NCBI GenBank assembly: GCA_949130485.1
Contig: OX422197.1
Coordinates: forward strand, 5,255,193-5,319,192
DNA from: Agelas oroides
Lineage: Eukaryota; Porifera; Demospongiae; Agelasida; Agelasidae
Direction: 5' to 3'
Length of the DNA: 64,000 nucleotides
This document shows positions 13,976-28,916 of the stretch, piece after piece (positions within the stretch are counted from its first letter, which is position 1; every line of letters begins with the position of its first letter). The translations under genes were made by a program, and so were the position numbers. The notes under the pieces are model-generated. The model had not been told where the DNA came from. It saw nothing but the letters and a program-made list of their open reading frames with translations, and did no database searches.

Positions 13976-15431
13976 ATGACTCTACCTCACTCTACCACAC
14001 TCTACCCTTGCTCAAGCCGACTCTACCTCACTCTACCACACTCTACCCTGGCTCGACGCGAGTCTACCTCACTTCACCACACTCTACCCCAACTCTATCT
14101 CTACCACACTCTATCCCGACTCTACCTCAATCTACCACACTCTACCCTGGCTAGACCCGACTCTACCTCACCCTACCACACTCTACCCTTGCTCAACTTG
14201 AATCTACCTCACTCTACCGCACTCTACCCTGGCTCAACCCAACTCTACCTCACTCTACCACACTCTACCCCGACGCTACCTCACTCTACCACACTCTACC
14301 CCGACTCTACCTCACTCTACCTCTCTCTACCCCGAATCTACCTTACTCTACCACACTCTAGCCCGACTCTACCACACTCTACAACACTCTACCCTTGCTC
14401 TATCCGACTCTACCTCACTCTACCACACTCTACCCCGACTCTACCACACTCTACCACACTCTACCCTTGCTCTACCCGACTCTACCTCACTCTACCACAC
14501 TCTACCTTTGCGCGACCTGTCTGTACCTCACTCTACCACACTCTACCCTGGCTAGACCCGACTCTACCTCACCCTACCACACTCTACCATGGCTCGACCC
14601 AACTCTACGTCACTCTACCACACTCTACCCCGACTCTACCTCACTCTACCACATTCTACCCCGACTCTACCTCACTCTACCACACTCTACCCTGGCTCGA
14701 CCAGACTCTACCTCACTCTACCTCCATCTACCCTGTCTAGACCCGACTCTACCTCACTCTACCACACTCTAACCCGACTCTACCTCACTCTACCACACTC
14801 TACCCTGGCTCGACCCGACTCTACCTCACTCTACCACACTCTACCCTTGCTCTACCCGACTCTACCTCACTCTACCACACTCTACCCTGGCTCGACCTGA
14901 CTCTACCTCACTCTACAATACTCTACCCTGGCTAGACCCGACTCTTACTCACTCTACCACACTCTACCCTGGCTCGACCCAACTCTACCTCACTCTACCA
15001 CAATCTACCCCGACTCTACCTCACTCTACCACACTCTACCCTGGCTCGAATCGACTCTACCTCACTCTACCCTGTCTAGACCCGACTCTACCTCACTCTA
15101 CCACACTCTACCCCAACTCTACCTCACTCTACGACACTGTACCCCGACTCTACCTCACTCTACCACACTCTACCCTAGCTCGACCCGACTCTACCTGACT
15201 CTACCACACTCTACCCCGACTCTACCTCACTCTACGACACTCTACCCCAACTCTACCTCACTCTACCACACTCTACCCTGGCTCGACCCGACTCTACCTC
15301 ACTCTACCACACTCTACCCCGACTCTACCTCACTCTACCACACTGTACCCTGGCTCGACCCGACTCTACCTCACTCTACCACACTCTACCCTGGCTAGAA
15401 CCGATTCTTCCTCACTCTACCACACTCTACC
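13976..15431 (+). repeat. 1456-bp higher-order unit, copy 1
   Basis: Begins at the CATGACTCTACC word and runs to the next equivalent word 1456 bp on. Private variants shared only with copy 2 include GACGCGAGTC, CTCAACTTGAATC, CTCTAGCCCG and CTCTATCCG. The translated frames of copies 1 and 2 are identical over hundreds of codons, so the duplication is very recent or has been homogenised. Confidence 0.9.
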
Positions 15432-16887
15432 ATGACTCTACCTCACTCTACCACACTCTACCCTTGCTCAAGCCGACTCTACCTCACTCTACCACACTCT
15501 ACCCTGGCTCGACGCGAGTCTACCTCACTTCACCACACTCTACCCCAACTCTATCTCTACCACACTCTATCCCGACTCTACCTCAATCTACCACACTCTA
15601 CCCTGGCTAGACCCGACTCTACCTCACCCTACCACACTCTACCCTTGCTCAACTTGAATCTACCTCACTCTACCGCACTCTACCCTGGCTCAACCCAACT
15701 CTACCTCACTCTACCACACTCTACCCCGACGCTACCTCACTCTACCACACTCTACCCCGACTCTACCTCACTCTACCTCTCTCTACCCCGAATCTACCTT
15801 ACTCTACCACACTCTAGCCCGACTCTACCACACTCTACAACACTCTACCCTTGCTCTATCCGACTCTACCTCACTCTACCACACTCTACCCCGACTCTAC
15901 CACACTCTACCACACTCTACCCTTGCTCTACCCGACTCTACCTCACTCTACCACACTCTACCTTTGCGCGACCTGTCTGTACCTCACTCTACCACACTCT
16001 ACCCTGGCTAGACCCGACTCTACCTCACCCTACCACACTCTACCATGGCTCGACCCAACTCTACGTCACTCTACCACACTCTACCCCGACTCTACCTCAC
16101 TCTACCACATTCTACCCCGACTCTACCTCACTCTACCACACTCTACCCTGGCTCGACCAGACTCTACCTCACTCTACCTCCATCTACCCTGTCTAGACCC
16201 GACTCTACCTCACTCTACCACACTCTAACCCGACTCTACCTCACTCTACCACACTCTACCCTGGCTCGACCCGACTCTACCTCACTCTACCACACTCTAC
16301 CCTTGCTCTACCCGACTCTACCTCACTCTACCACACTCTACCCTGGCTCGACCTGACTCTACCTCACTCTACAATACTCTACCCTGGCTAGACCCGACTC
16401 TTACTCACTCTACCACACTCTACCCTGGCTCGACCCAACTCTACCTCACTCTACCACAATCTACCCCGACTCTACCTCACTCTACCACACTCTACCCTGG
16501 CTCGAATCGACTCTACCTCACTCTACCCTGTCTAGACCCGACTCTACCTCACTCTACCACACTCTACCCCAACTCTACCTCACTCTACGACACTGTACCC
16601 CGACTCTACCTCACTCTACCACACTCTACCCTTGCTCGACCCGACTCTACCTGACTCTACCACACTCTACCCCGACTCTACCTCACTCTACGACACTCTA
16701 CCCCAACTCTACCTCACTCTACCACACTCTACCCTGGCTCGACCCGACTCTACCTCACTCTACCACACTCTACCCCGACTCTACCTCACTCTACCACACT
16801 GTACCCTGGCTCGACCCGACTCTACCTCACTCTACCACACTCTACCCTGGCTAGAACCGATTCTTCCTCACTCTACCACACTCTACC
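15432..16887 (+). repeat. 1456-bp higher-order unit, copy 2
   Basis: Copy of 13976-15431. One visible difference lies at about 15175/16631 (CTAGCTCGACC versus CTTGCTCGACC). A following partial third repeat of the register begins at 16888 but reads CTGGCTCAACCC instead of CTTGCTCAAGCC, so it belongs to another variant lineage. Confidence 0.9.
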
Positions 16888-19800
16888 ATGACTCTACCTC
16901 ACTCTACCACACTCTACCCTGGCTCAACCCGACTCTACCTCACTCTACCACACTCTACCCTGGCTCGACGCGACTCTACCTCACTTCACTACACTCTACC
17001 CCAACTCTATCTCTACCACACTTTATCCCGTCTCTACCTCAATCTACCACACTCTACCCTGGCTAGACCCGATTCTACCTCACCCTACCACACTCTACCC
17101 TTGCTCAACCCGAATCTACCTCACTCTACCGCACTCTACCCTGGCTTAACCCATCTCTACCTCACTCTACCACACTCTACCCCGACGCTACCTCACTCTA
17201 CCACACTCTACCCCGACTCTACCTCACTCTACCTCTCTCTACCCCGACTCTACCTTACTCTACCACACTCTAACCCGACTCTACCACACTCTACCACACT
17301 CTACCCTTGCTCTACCCGACTCTACCTCACTCTACCACACTCTACCCTTGCTCGACCTGTCTGTACCTCACTCTACCACACTCTACCCTGGCTAGACCCG
17401 ACTCTACCTCACTCTACCACACTCTACCATGGCTCGACCCAACTCTACCTCACTCTACCACACTCTACCCCGACTCTACCTCACTCTACCACATTCTACC
17501 CCGACTCTACCTCACTCTACCACACTCTACCCTGGCTCGACCAGACTCTACCTCACTCTACCTCGCTCTACCCTGTCTAGACCCGACTCTACCTCACTCT
17601 ACCACACTCTACCCCGACTCTACCTCACTCTACGACTCTCTTCCCCGACTCTACCTCACTCTACCACCCTCTACCCTTGCTCGACCCGACTCTCCCTCAC
17701 TCTACCACACTCTACCCCGACTCTACCTCACTCTACGACTGTCTTCCCCGACTCTACCTCACTCTACCACCCTCTACCCTTGCTCGACCCGACTCTCCCT
17801 CACTCTACAACACTCTACCCCGACTCTACCTCACTCTACGACACTCTACCCCGACTCTACCTCACTCTGCAACACACTACCCTGGCTCGACCCGACTCTA
17901 CCTCACTCTACCACACTCTACCCCGACTCTACCTCACTCTACCACACTCTACCCTGGCTAGACCCGACTCTACCTCACTCTACCTCACTCTACCCTGTCT
18001 AAACCCGACTCTACCTCACTCTACCACACTCTACCCTGACTCTACCTCACTCTACGACACTCTACCCAGACTCTACCTCACTCTACCACACTCTACCCCG
18101 ACTCTACCTCACTGTACCAACATTTACCCTGACTCTACCTCACTCTACCACACTCTACCCTGGCTCGACCCGACTCTACCTCACTCTACCACACTCTACG
18201 CCGACTCTACCTCACTCTACCACACTCTACTCTGGCTCAACCCCGACTCTACATCACTCTACCAAACCTGACTAGACCCCACTCTACCTCACTCTACCAC
18301 ACTCTACACCGACTCTACCTCACTCTACCACACTCTACCACGACTCTACCTCACTTTACCAACATTTACCCTCACTCTACCGCACTCTACCACACTCTAC
18401 CCTTGCTCGACCCGACTCTACCTCACTCTACCACACTCTACCCCGACTCTACCTCACTCTACCACACTCTACTCTGGCTCGACCCCGACTCTACATCACT
18501 CTACCACACACTAACATCACTAGACCCTACTCTACCTCACTCTAACACACTCTACCACGACTCTACCTCACTATACCAACATTTACCCTCACTCTACCTC
18601 ACTCTACCACGCTCTACCCTGGTTCGACCCGATTCAACCTTACTCTACCACACTCTACACCGACTCTACCTCACTCTACCACACTCTACCCCGACTCTAC
18701 CTCACTGTACCACACTCTACCCTGTTTCGACCCAACTCTACCTCCCTCTACCACAATCTTCCCTTGCTAGACCCGACTCTACCTCACTCAAACACCCTCT
18801 ACCCTGGATCGACCCAACTCCACCTCACTCTACCACACTCTAACCCGACTCTACCTCACTCTACCACACTCTACCCTTGCTCTACACGACTCTACCTCAC
18901 TCTACCACACTCTACCCTGGCTCGACCTGACTCTACCTCACTCTACGATACTCTACCCTGGCTAGACCCGACTCTTACTCACTCTAACACACTGTACCCT
19001 GGCTCGACCTAACTCTACCTCATTCTACCACACTCTACCACGACTCTACCTCACTCTACCACAATCTACCCCGACTCTACCTCACTCTACCACACTCTAC
19101 CCTTGCTCGACCCGACTCTACCTGACTCTACCACACTCTACCCCGACTCTACCTCACTCTACCACACTCTACCCTGGCTCGACCCGACTCTACCTCACTC
19201 TACCACACTCTACCCTGGCTCGACCCGACTCTACCTCACTCTACCACACTCTACCCTGGCTAAAACCGATTCTTCCTCACTCTACCACACTCTACCATGA
19301 CTCTACCTCACTCTACCACACTCTACCCTTGCTCAACCCGACTCTACCTCACTCTACCACACTCTACCCTGGCTCGACGCGACTCTACCTCACTTCACCA
19401 CACTCTACCCCAACTCTATCTCTACCACACTCTATCCCGACTCTACCTCAATCTACCACACTCTACCCTGGCTAGACCCGACTCTACCTCACCCTACCAC
19501 ACTCTACCCTTGCTCAACCCGAATCTACCTCACTCTACCGCACTCTACCCTGGCTCAACCCAACTCTACCTCACTCTACCACACTCTACCCCGACGCTAC
19601 CTCACTCTACCACACTCTACCCCGACTCTACGTCACTCTACCTCTCTCTACCCCGAATCTACCTTACTCTACCACACTCTAGCCCGACTCTAACACACTC
19701 TACAACACTCTACCCTTGCTCTACCCGACTCTACCTCACTCTACCACACTCTACCCCGACTCTACCACACTCTACCACACTCTACCCTTGCTCTACCCGA

Positions 19801-20065
19801 CTCTACCTCACTCTACCACACTCTACCTTTGCGCGACCTGTCTGTACCTCACTCTACCACACTCTACCCTGGCTAGACCCGACTCTACCTCACCCTACCA
19901 CACTCTACCATGGCTCGACCCAACTCTACCTCACTCTACCACACTCTACCCCGACTCTACCTCACTCTCTCACTCTACCACACTCTACCCTGGCTCGACC
20001 CAACTCTACCTCACTCTACCACAATCTACCCCGACTCTACCTCACTCTACCACACTCTACCCTGG
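16501..20065 (+). repeat. 3565-bp higher-order unit, copy 1
   Basis: Measured from the CTCGAATCGA variant at 16501 to its next occurrence at 20066 (3565 bp). Other markers (CATGACTC at 16887, open frames starting 17307, 18403 and 19297) recur 3534 bp later. Its start overlaps the end of the second 1456-bp unit because that sequence serves as both. No gene; it is satellite throughout. Confidence 0.85.
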
Positions 20066-23000
20066 CTCGAATCGACTCTACCTCACTCTACTCTGTCTAG
20101 ACCCGACTCTACCTCACTCTACCACACTCTACCCCAACTCTACCTCACTCTACGACACTGTACCCCGACTCTACCTCACTCTACCACACTCTACCACACT
20201 CTACCCCGACTCTACCTCACTCTACGACACTCTACCCCAACTCTACCTCACTCTACCACACTCTAGCCTGGCTCGACCCGACTCTACCTCACTATACCAC
20301 ACTCTACCCCGACTCTACCTCACTCTACCACACTCTACCCTGGCTCGACCCGACTCTACCTCACTCTACCACACTCTACCCTGGCTAGAACCAATTCTTC
20401 CTCACTCTACCACACTCTACCATGACTCTACCTCACTCTACCACACTCTACCCTGGCTCAACCTGACTCTACCTCACTCTACCACACTCTACCCTGGATC
20501 GACACGACTCTTCCTCACTTCACCACACTCTACCCCAACTCTACCTCTACCACACTCTATCCCGTCTCTACCTCAATCTACCACACTCTACCCTGGCTAG
20601 ACCCGACTCTACCTCACCCTACCACACTATACCCTTGCTCAACCCGAATCTACCTCACTCTACCGCACTCTACCCTGGCTCAACCCAACTCTACCTCACT
20701 CTACCACACTCTACCCCGACGCTACCTCACTCTACCACACTCTACCCCGACTCTACCTCACTCTACCTCTCTCTACCCCGACTCTACCTTACTCTACCAC
20801 ACTCTACCCCGACTCTACCACACTCTACCACACTCTACCCTTGCTCTACCCGACTCTACCTCACTCTACCACACTCTACCCTTGCTCGACCTGTCTGTAC
20901 CTCACTCTACCACACTCTACCCTGGCTAGACCCGACTCTACCTCACTCTACCACACTCTACCATGGCTCGACCCAACTCTACCTCACTCTACCACACTCT
21001 ACCCCGACTCTACCTCACTCTACCACATTCTACCCCGACTCTACCTCACTCTACCACACTCTACCCTGGCTCGACATGACTCTACCTCACTCTACCTCGC
21101 TCTACCCTGTCTAGACCCGACTCTACCTCACTCTACCACACCCTACCCCGACTCTACCTCACTCTACGACTCTCTTCCCCGACTCTACCTCACTCTACCA
21201 CCCTCTACCCTTGCTCGACCCGACTCTCCCTCACTCTACCACACTCTACCCCGACTCTACCTCACTCTACGACACTCTACCCCGACTCTACCTCACTCTA
21301 CCACCCTCTACCCTTGCTCGACCCGACTCTCCCTCACTCTACAACACTCTACCCCGACTCTACCTCACTCTACGACACTCTACCCCGACTCTACCTCACT
21401 CTGCAACACACTACCCTGGCTCGACCCGACTCTACCTCACTCTACCACACTCTACCCCGACTCTACCTCACTCTACCACACTCTACCCTGGCTAGACCCG
21501 ACTCTACCTCACTCTACCTCACTCTACCCTGTCTAAACCCGACTCTACCTCACTCTACCACACTCTACCCTGACTCTACCTCACTCTACGACACTCTACC
21601 CAGACTCTACCTCACTCTACCACACTCTACCCCGACTCTACCTCACTGTACCAACATTTACCCTGACTCTACCTCACTCTACCACACTCTACCCTGGCTC
21701 GACCCGACTCTACCTCACTCTACCACACTCTACGCCGACTCTACCTCACTCTACCACACTCTACTCTGGCTCAACCCCGACTCTACATCACTCTACCAAA
21801 CCTGACTAGACCCCACTCTACCTCACTCTACCACACTCTACACCGACTCTACCTCACTCTACCACACTCTACCACGACTCTACCTCACTTTACCAACATT
21901 TACCCTCACTCTACCGCACTCTACCACACTCTACCCTTGCTCGACCCGACTCTACCTCACTCTACCACACTCTACCCCGACTCTACCTCACTCTACCACA
22001 CTCTACTCTGGCTCGACCCCGACTCTACATCACTCTACCACACACTAACATCACTAGACCCTACTCTACCTCACTCTAACACACTCTACCACGACTCTAC
22101 CTCACTATACCAACATTTACCCTCACTCTACCTCACTCTACCACGCTCTACCCTGGTTCGACCCGATTCAACCTTACTCTACCACACTCTACACCGACTC
22201 TACCTCACTCTACCACACTCTACCCCGACTCTACCTCACTGTACCACACTCTACCCTGTTTCGACCCAACTCTACCTCCCTCTACCACAATCTTCCCTTG
22301 CTAGACCCGACTCTACCTCACTCAAGCACCCTCTACCCTGGATCGACCCAACTCCACCTCACTCTACCACACTCTAACCCGACTCTACCTCACTCTACCA
22401 CACTCTACCCTTGCTCTACACGACTCTACCTCACTCTACCACACTCTACCCTGGCTCGACCTGACTCTACCTCACTCTACGATACTCTACCCTGGCTAGA
22501 CCCGACTCTTACTCACTCTAACACACTGTACCCTGGCTCGACCTAACTCTACCTCATTCTACCACACTCTACCACGACTCTACCTCACTCTACCACAATC
22601 TACCCCGACTCTACCTCACTCTACCACACTCTACCCTTGCTCGACCCGACTCTACCTGACTCTACCACACTCTACCCCGACTCTACCTCACTCTACCACA
22701 CTCTACCCTGGCTCGACCCGACTCTACCTCACTCTACCACACTCTACCCTGGCTCGACCCGACTCTACCTCACTCTACCACACTCTACCCTGGCTAAAAC
22801 CGATTCTTCCTCACTCTACCACACTCTACCATGACTCTACCTCACTCTACCACACTCTACCCTTGCTCAATCCGACTCTACCTCACTCTACCACACTCTA
22901 CCCTGGCTCGACGCGACTCTACCTCACTTCACCACACTCTACCCCAACTCTATCTCTACCACACTCTATCCCGACTCTACCTCAATCTACCACACTCTAC

Positions 23001-23599
23001 CCTGGCTAGACCCGACTCTACCTCACCCTACCACACTCTACCCTTGCTCAACCCGAATCTACCTCACTCTACCGCACTCTACCCTGGCTCAACCCAACTC
23101 TACCTCACTCTACCACACTCTACCCCGACGCTACCTCACTCTACCACACTCTACCCCGACTCTACGTCACTCTACCTCTCTCTACCCCGAATCTACCTTA
23201 CTCTACCACACTCTAGCCCGACTCTAACACACTCTACAACACTCTACCCTTGCTCTACCCGACTCTACCTCACTCTACCACACTCTACCCCGACTCTACC
23301 ACACTCTACCACACTCTACCCTTGCTCTACCCGACTCTACCTCACTCTACCACACTCTACCTTTGCGCGACCTGTCTGTACCTCACTCTACCACACTCTA
23401 CCCTGGCTAGACCCGACTCTACCTCACCCTACCACACTCTACCATGGCTCGACCCAACTCTACCTCACTCTACCACACTCTACCCCGACTCTACCTCACT
23501 CTCTCACTCTACCACACTCTACCCTGGCTCGACCCAACTCTACCTCACTCTACCACAATCTACCCCGACTCTACCTCACTCTACCACACTCTACCCTGG
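20066..23599 (+). repeat. 3534-bp higher-order unit, copy 2
   Basis: Runs from CTCGAATCGA at 20066 to 23600. It is exactly one 31-bp S unit shorter than copy 1. The loss lies near 20161-20210, where CTTGCTCGACCCG and CTGACTC variants present at 16630 and 23730 are absent. Apart from that the two copies keep the same variant order. Confidence 0.88.
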
Positions 23600-24864
23600 C
23601 TCGAATCGACTCTACCTCACTCTACTCTGTCTAGACCCGACTCTACCTCACTCTACCACACTCTACCCCAACTCTACCTCACTCTACGACACTGTACCCC
23701 GACTCTACCTCACTCTACCACACTCTATCCTTGCTCGACCCGACTCTACCTGACTCTACCACACTCTACCCCGACTCTACCTCACTCTACGACACTCTAC
23801 CCCAACTCTACCTCACTCTACCACACTCTAGCCTGGCTCGACCCGACTCTACCTCACTATACCACACTCTACCCCGACTCTACCTCACTCTACCACACTC
23901 TACCCTGGCTCGACCCGACTCTACCTCACTCTACCACACTCTACCCTGGCTAGAACCAATTCTTCCTCACTCTACCACACTCTACCATGACTCTACCTCA
24001 CTCTACCACACTCTACCCTGGCTCAACCTGACTCTACCTCACTCTACCACACTCTACCCTGGATCGACACGACTCTTCCTCACTTCACCACACTCTACCC
24101 CAACTCTACCTCTACCACACTCTATCCCGTCTCTACCTCAATCTACCACACTCTACCCTGGCTAGACCCGACTCTACCTCACCCTACCACACTATACCCT
24201 TGCTCAACCCGAATCTACCTCACTCTACCGCACTCTACCCTGGCTCAACCCAACTCTACCTCACTCTACCACACTCTACCCCGACGCTACCTCACTCTAC
24301 CACACTCTACCCCGACTCTACCTCACTCTACCTCTCTCTACCCCGACTCTACCTTACTCTACCACACTCTACCCCGACTCTACCACACTCTACCACACTC
24401 TACCCTTGCTCTACCCGACTCTACCTCACTCTACCACACTCTACCCTTGCTCGACCTGTCTGTACCTCACTCTACCACACTCTACCCTGGCTAGACCCGA
24501 CTCTACCTCACTCTACCACACTCTACCATGGCTCGACCCAACTCTACCTCACTCTACCACACTCTACCCCGACTCTACCTCACTCTACCACATTCTACCC
24601 CGACTCTACCTCACTCTACCACACTCTACCCTGGCTCGACATGACTCTACCTCACTCTACCTCGCTCTACCCTGTCTAGACCCGACTCTACCTCACTCTA
24701 CCACACCCTACCCCGACTCTACCTCACTCTACGACTCTCTTCCCCGACTCTACCTCACTCTACCACCCTCTACCCTTGCTCGACCCGACTCTCCCTCACT
24801 CTACCACACTCTACCCCGACTCTACCTCACTCTACGACACTCTACCCCGACTCTACCTCACTCT
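23600..24864 (+). repeat. 3.5-kb higher-order unit, partial copy 3
   Basis: Aligned with 20066 onward at offset 3534, then 3565 from about 23730. Identity in variant order stops at about 24864, where this copy reads CTCTGCAACA and copy 2 reads CTCTACCACC at 21296. Beyond this point the sequence follows the block seen at 1630 and 27500. Confidence 0.85.
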
Positions 24865-27800
24865 GCAACACTCTACCCTGGCTCGACCCGACTCTACCTC
24901 ACTCTACCACACTCTACCCCGACTCTACCCCACTCTACCACACTCTACCCTGGCTCGCCCCAACTCTTCCTCACTCTCCCACACTCTACCCCGACTCTAC
25001 CTCACTCTACCACACTCTACCCTGACTCAACCCGACTCTACCTCACTCTATCACACTCTACTCTTTTTCGTCCCGACTCTACCTCACTCTACCCCACTCT
25101 ACCCTGGCTCGACCCGACTTTACCTCACTCTATCACACTCTACCCCGAGTCTACCTCACTCTACCACACTCTGCCCTGGCTCGACCCGACTCTACCTCAC
25201 TCTACCACACTCTACCCCGACTCTACCTCACTCTACGACACTCTACCTCGACTCTACCTCACTCTACCACACTCTACCGCGACTCTACCTCACTGTACCA
25301 ACATTTACCCTGACTCTACCTCACTCTACCACACTCTACCCCAACTCTACCTCACTCAACGACACTCTACCCCGACTCTACCTCACTCTACCACACTCTA
25401 CCCTTGCTCGACCCAACTCTACCTGACTCTACTACACTCTACCCCGACTCTACCTCACTCTACGACACTCTACCCCAACTCTACCTCACTCTACCACACT
25501 CTACCCTGGCTCGACCCGACTCTACCTCACTCTACCACACTCTACCCCGACTCTACCTCACTCTACCCCACTCTACCCTGGCTCGACCCGACTTTACCTC
25601 ACTCTATCACACTCTACCCCGACTCTACCTCACTCTACCACACTCTACCCTGGCTCGACCCGACTCTACCTCTCTCTACCACACTCTACCCCGACTCTAC
25701 CTCACTCTACGACACTCTACCTCGACTCTACCTCACTCTACCACACTCTACCGCGACTCTACCTCACTGTAGCAACATTTACCCTGACTCTACCTCACTC
25801 TACCACACTCTACACTGGCTCGACCTGTCTCTACCTCACTCTACCACACTCTAGCCTGGCTAAACCCGACTCTACATCACTCTACCACACTCTACCCTGG
25901 CTCGCCCCGACTCTACCTCATTCTACCACACTCTACCCAGACTCAACCCGTCTGTACCTCACTCTACCACACTCTACCCTTTCTCGACCAGACTCTACCT
26001 CACTCTACCACACTCTACCCCAACTCTACCTCACTCTACGACACTCTACCCCGACTCTACCTCACTCTGCAACACTCTACCATGGCTCGACCCGACTCTA
26101 CCTCACTCTACCACACTCTACCCCGACTCTACCCCAGTCTACCACACTCTACCCTGGCTCGCCCCAACTCTTCCTCACTCTTCCACACTCTACCCCGACT
26201 CTACCTCACTCTACCACACTCTACCCTGACTCGACCCGACTCTACCTCACTCTATCACACTCTACTCTTTCTCGTCCCGACTCTACCTCACTCTACCCCA
26301 CTCTACCCTGGCTCGACCCGACTTTACCTCACTCTATCACACTCTACCCCGAGTCTACCTCACTCTACCACACTCTACCCTGGCTCGACCCGACTCTACC
26401 TCACTCTACCACACTCTACCCCGACTCTACCTCACTCTACGACACTCTACCTCGACTCTACCTCACTCTACCACACTCTACCGCGACTCTACCTCACTGT
26501 ACCAACATTTACCCTGACTCTACCTCACTCTACCACACTCTACCCCAACTCTACCTCACTCAACGACACTCTACCCCGACTCTACCTCACTCTACCACAC
26601 TCTACCCTTGCTTGACCCAACTCTACCTGACTCTACCACACTGTACCCCGACTCTACCTCACTCTACGACACTCTACCCCAACTCTACCTCACTCTACCA
26701 CACTCTACCCTGGCTCGACGCGACTCTACCTCACTTCACCACACTCTACCCCAACTCTACCTCTACCACACTCTATCCCGTCTCTACCTCAATCTACCAC
26801 ACTCTACCCTGGCTAGACCCGACTCTACCTCACCCTACCACACTATACCCTTGCTCAACCCGAATCTACCTCACTCTACCGCACTCTACCCTGGCTCAAC
26901 CCAACTCTACCTCACTCTACCACACTCTACCCCGACGCTACCTCACTCTACCACACTCTACCCCGACTCTACCTCACTCTACCTCTCTCTACCCCGACTC
27001 TACCTTACTCTACCACACTCTACCCCGACACTGCCACACTCTACCACACTCTACCCTTGCTCTACCCGACTCTACCTCACTCTACCACACTCTACCCTTG
27101 CTCGACCTGTCTGTACCTCACTCTACCACACTCTACCCTGGCTAGACCCGACTCTTCCTCACTCTACCACACTCTACCATGGCTCGACCCAACTCTACCT
27201 CACTCTACCACACTCTACCCCGACTCTACCTCACTCTACCACATTCTACCCCGACTCTACCTCACTCTACCACACTCTACCCTGGCTCGACCAGACTCTA
27301 CCTCACTCTACCTCACTCTACCCTGTCTAGACCCGACTCTACCTCACTCTACCACACTCTACCCCGACTCTACCTCACTCTACGACTCTCTTCCCCGACT
27401 CTACCTCACTCTACCACCCTCTACCCTTGCTCGACCCGACTCTCCCTCACTCTACCACACTCTACCCCGACTCTACCTCACTCTACGACACTCTACCCCG
27501 ACTCTACCTCACTCTGCAACACTCTACCCTGGCTCGACCCGACACTACCTCACTCTACCACACTCTACCCCGACTCTACCCCACTCTACCACACTCTACC
27601 CTGGCTCGCCCCAACTCTTCCTCACTCTCCCACACACTACCCCGACTCTACCTCACTCTACCACACTCTACCCTGACTCGAACCGACTCTACCTCACTCT
27701 ATCACACTCTACTCTTTCTCGTCCCGACTCTACCTCACTCTACCCCACTCTACCCTGGCTCGACCCGACTTTACCTCACTTTATCACACTCTACCCCGAC

Positions 27801-28623
27801 TCTACCTCACTCTACCACACTCTACCCTGGCTCGACCCGTCTCTACCTCACTCTACCACACTCTACCCCGACTCTACCTCACTCTACCCCACTCTACCCT
27901 GGCTCGACCCGACTTTACCTCACTCTATCACACTCTACCCCGACTCTACCTCACTCTACCACACTCTATCCTGGCTCGACCCGACTCTACCTCACTCTAC
28001 CACACTCTACCCCGACTCTACCTCACTCTACGACACTCTACCTCGACTCTACCTCACTCTACCACACTCTACCGCGACTCTACCTCACTGTACCAAAATT
28101 TACCCTGACTCTACCTCACTCTACCACACTCTACACTGGCTCGACCTGTCTCTACCTCACTCTACCACACTCTAGCCTGGCTAAACCCGACTCTACATCA
28201 CTCTACCACACTCTACCCTGGCTCGCCCCGACTCTACCTCATTCTACCACACTCTACCCAGGCTCAACCCGTCTGTACCTCACTCTACCACACTCTACCC
28301 TTTCTCGACCAGACTCTACCTCACTCTACCGCGCTCTACCCCGACTCTACCTCACTCTACGACACTCTACCCCAACTCTACCTCACTCTACCACACTCTA
28401 CCCTGGCTCGACCCGACTCTACGTCACTCTACCACACTCTACCCCGACTCTACCTCACTCTACCACACTCTACCCTGGCTTGACCCGACTCTACCTCACT
28501 CTACCACACTCTACCCTGGCTAGAACCGATTCTTCCTCACTCTACCACACTCTACCATGACTCTACCTCACTCTACCACACTCTACCCTGGCTCAACCCG
28601 ACTCTACCTCACTCTACCACACT
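24865..28623 (+). repeat. Mosaic block with a 1204-bp duplication
   Basis: CTCTTTTTCGTCCCG at 25061 has its partner CTCTTTCTCGTCCCG at 26265. Another landmark at 25404 recurs at 26608, both 1204 bp apart. From about 26700 to 28160 the order follows 60.0-60.6 kb and 1.3-2.1 kb. It ends with the CATGACTC word followed by the first palindrome. Open frames at 24406-25854, 27057-28175 and 27427-28560 are repeat translation only. Confidence 0.75.
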
Positions 28624-28743
28624 CGGTAGAGTGAGGTAGATTCGGGTTGAGCAAGGGTAGAGTGTGGTAGGGTGAGGTAGAGTCGGGTCTAGTGAGGGTA
28701 GAGTGTGGTAGATTGAGGTGGAGTCGGGATAGAGTGTGGTAGA
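28624..28743 (-). repeat. Palindrome 1, inverted left arm (120 bp)
   Basis: The + strand abruptly becomes G-rich (GGTAGAGTGAGGTAG). Its reverse complement matches 28797-28916 base for base except two adjacent positions (TCTAGTGAGGG against TCTAGCCAGGG), as read by eye. Upstream, the array is normal up to CCACACT at 28623. The inverted tract replaces what would be CTACCCTGG in uninterrupted relatives. Likely a fold-back or template-switch event during replication. Confidence 0.92.
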
Positions 28744-28796
28744 TTCGGCTCGGCGCGACTCTACCTCACTTCACCACACTCTACCCCAACTCTACC

Positions 28797-28916
28797 TCTA
28801 CCACACTCTATCCCGACTCCACCTCAATCTACCACACTCTACCCTGGCTAGACCCGACTCTACCTCACCCTACCACACTCTACCCTTGCTCAACCCGAAT
28901 CTACCTCACTCTACCG
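28797..28916 (+). repeat. Palindrome 1, right arm (120 bp)
   Basis: Normal-orientation partner of 28624-28743, separated by a 53-bp spacer (28744-28796) that contains CGGCTCGGCGCGAC and CACTTCACC. As single strands the arms could form a long hairpin; in duplex they could extrude a cruciform. Confidence 0.92.
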
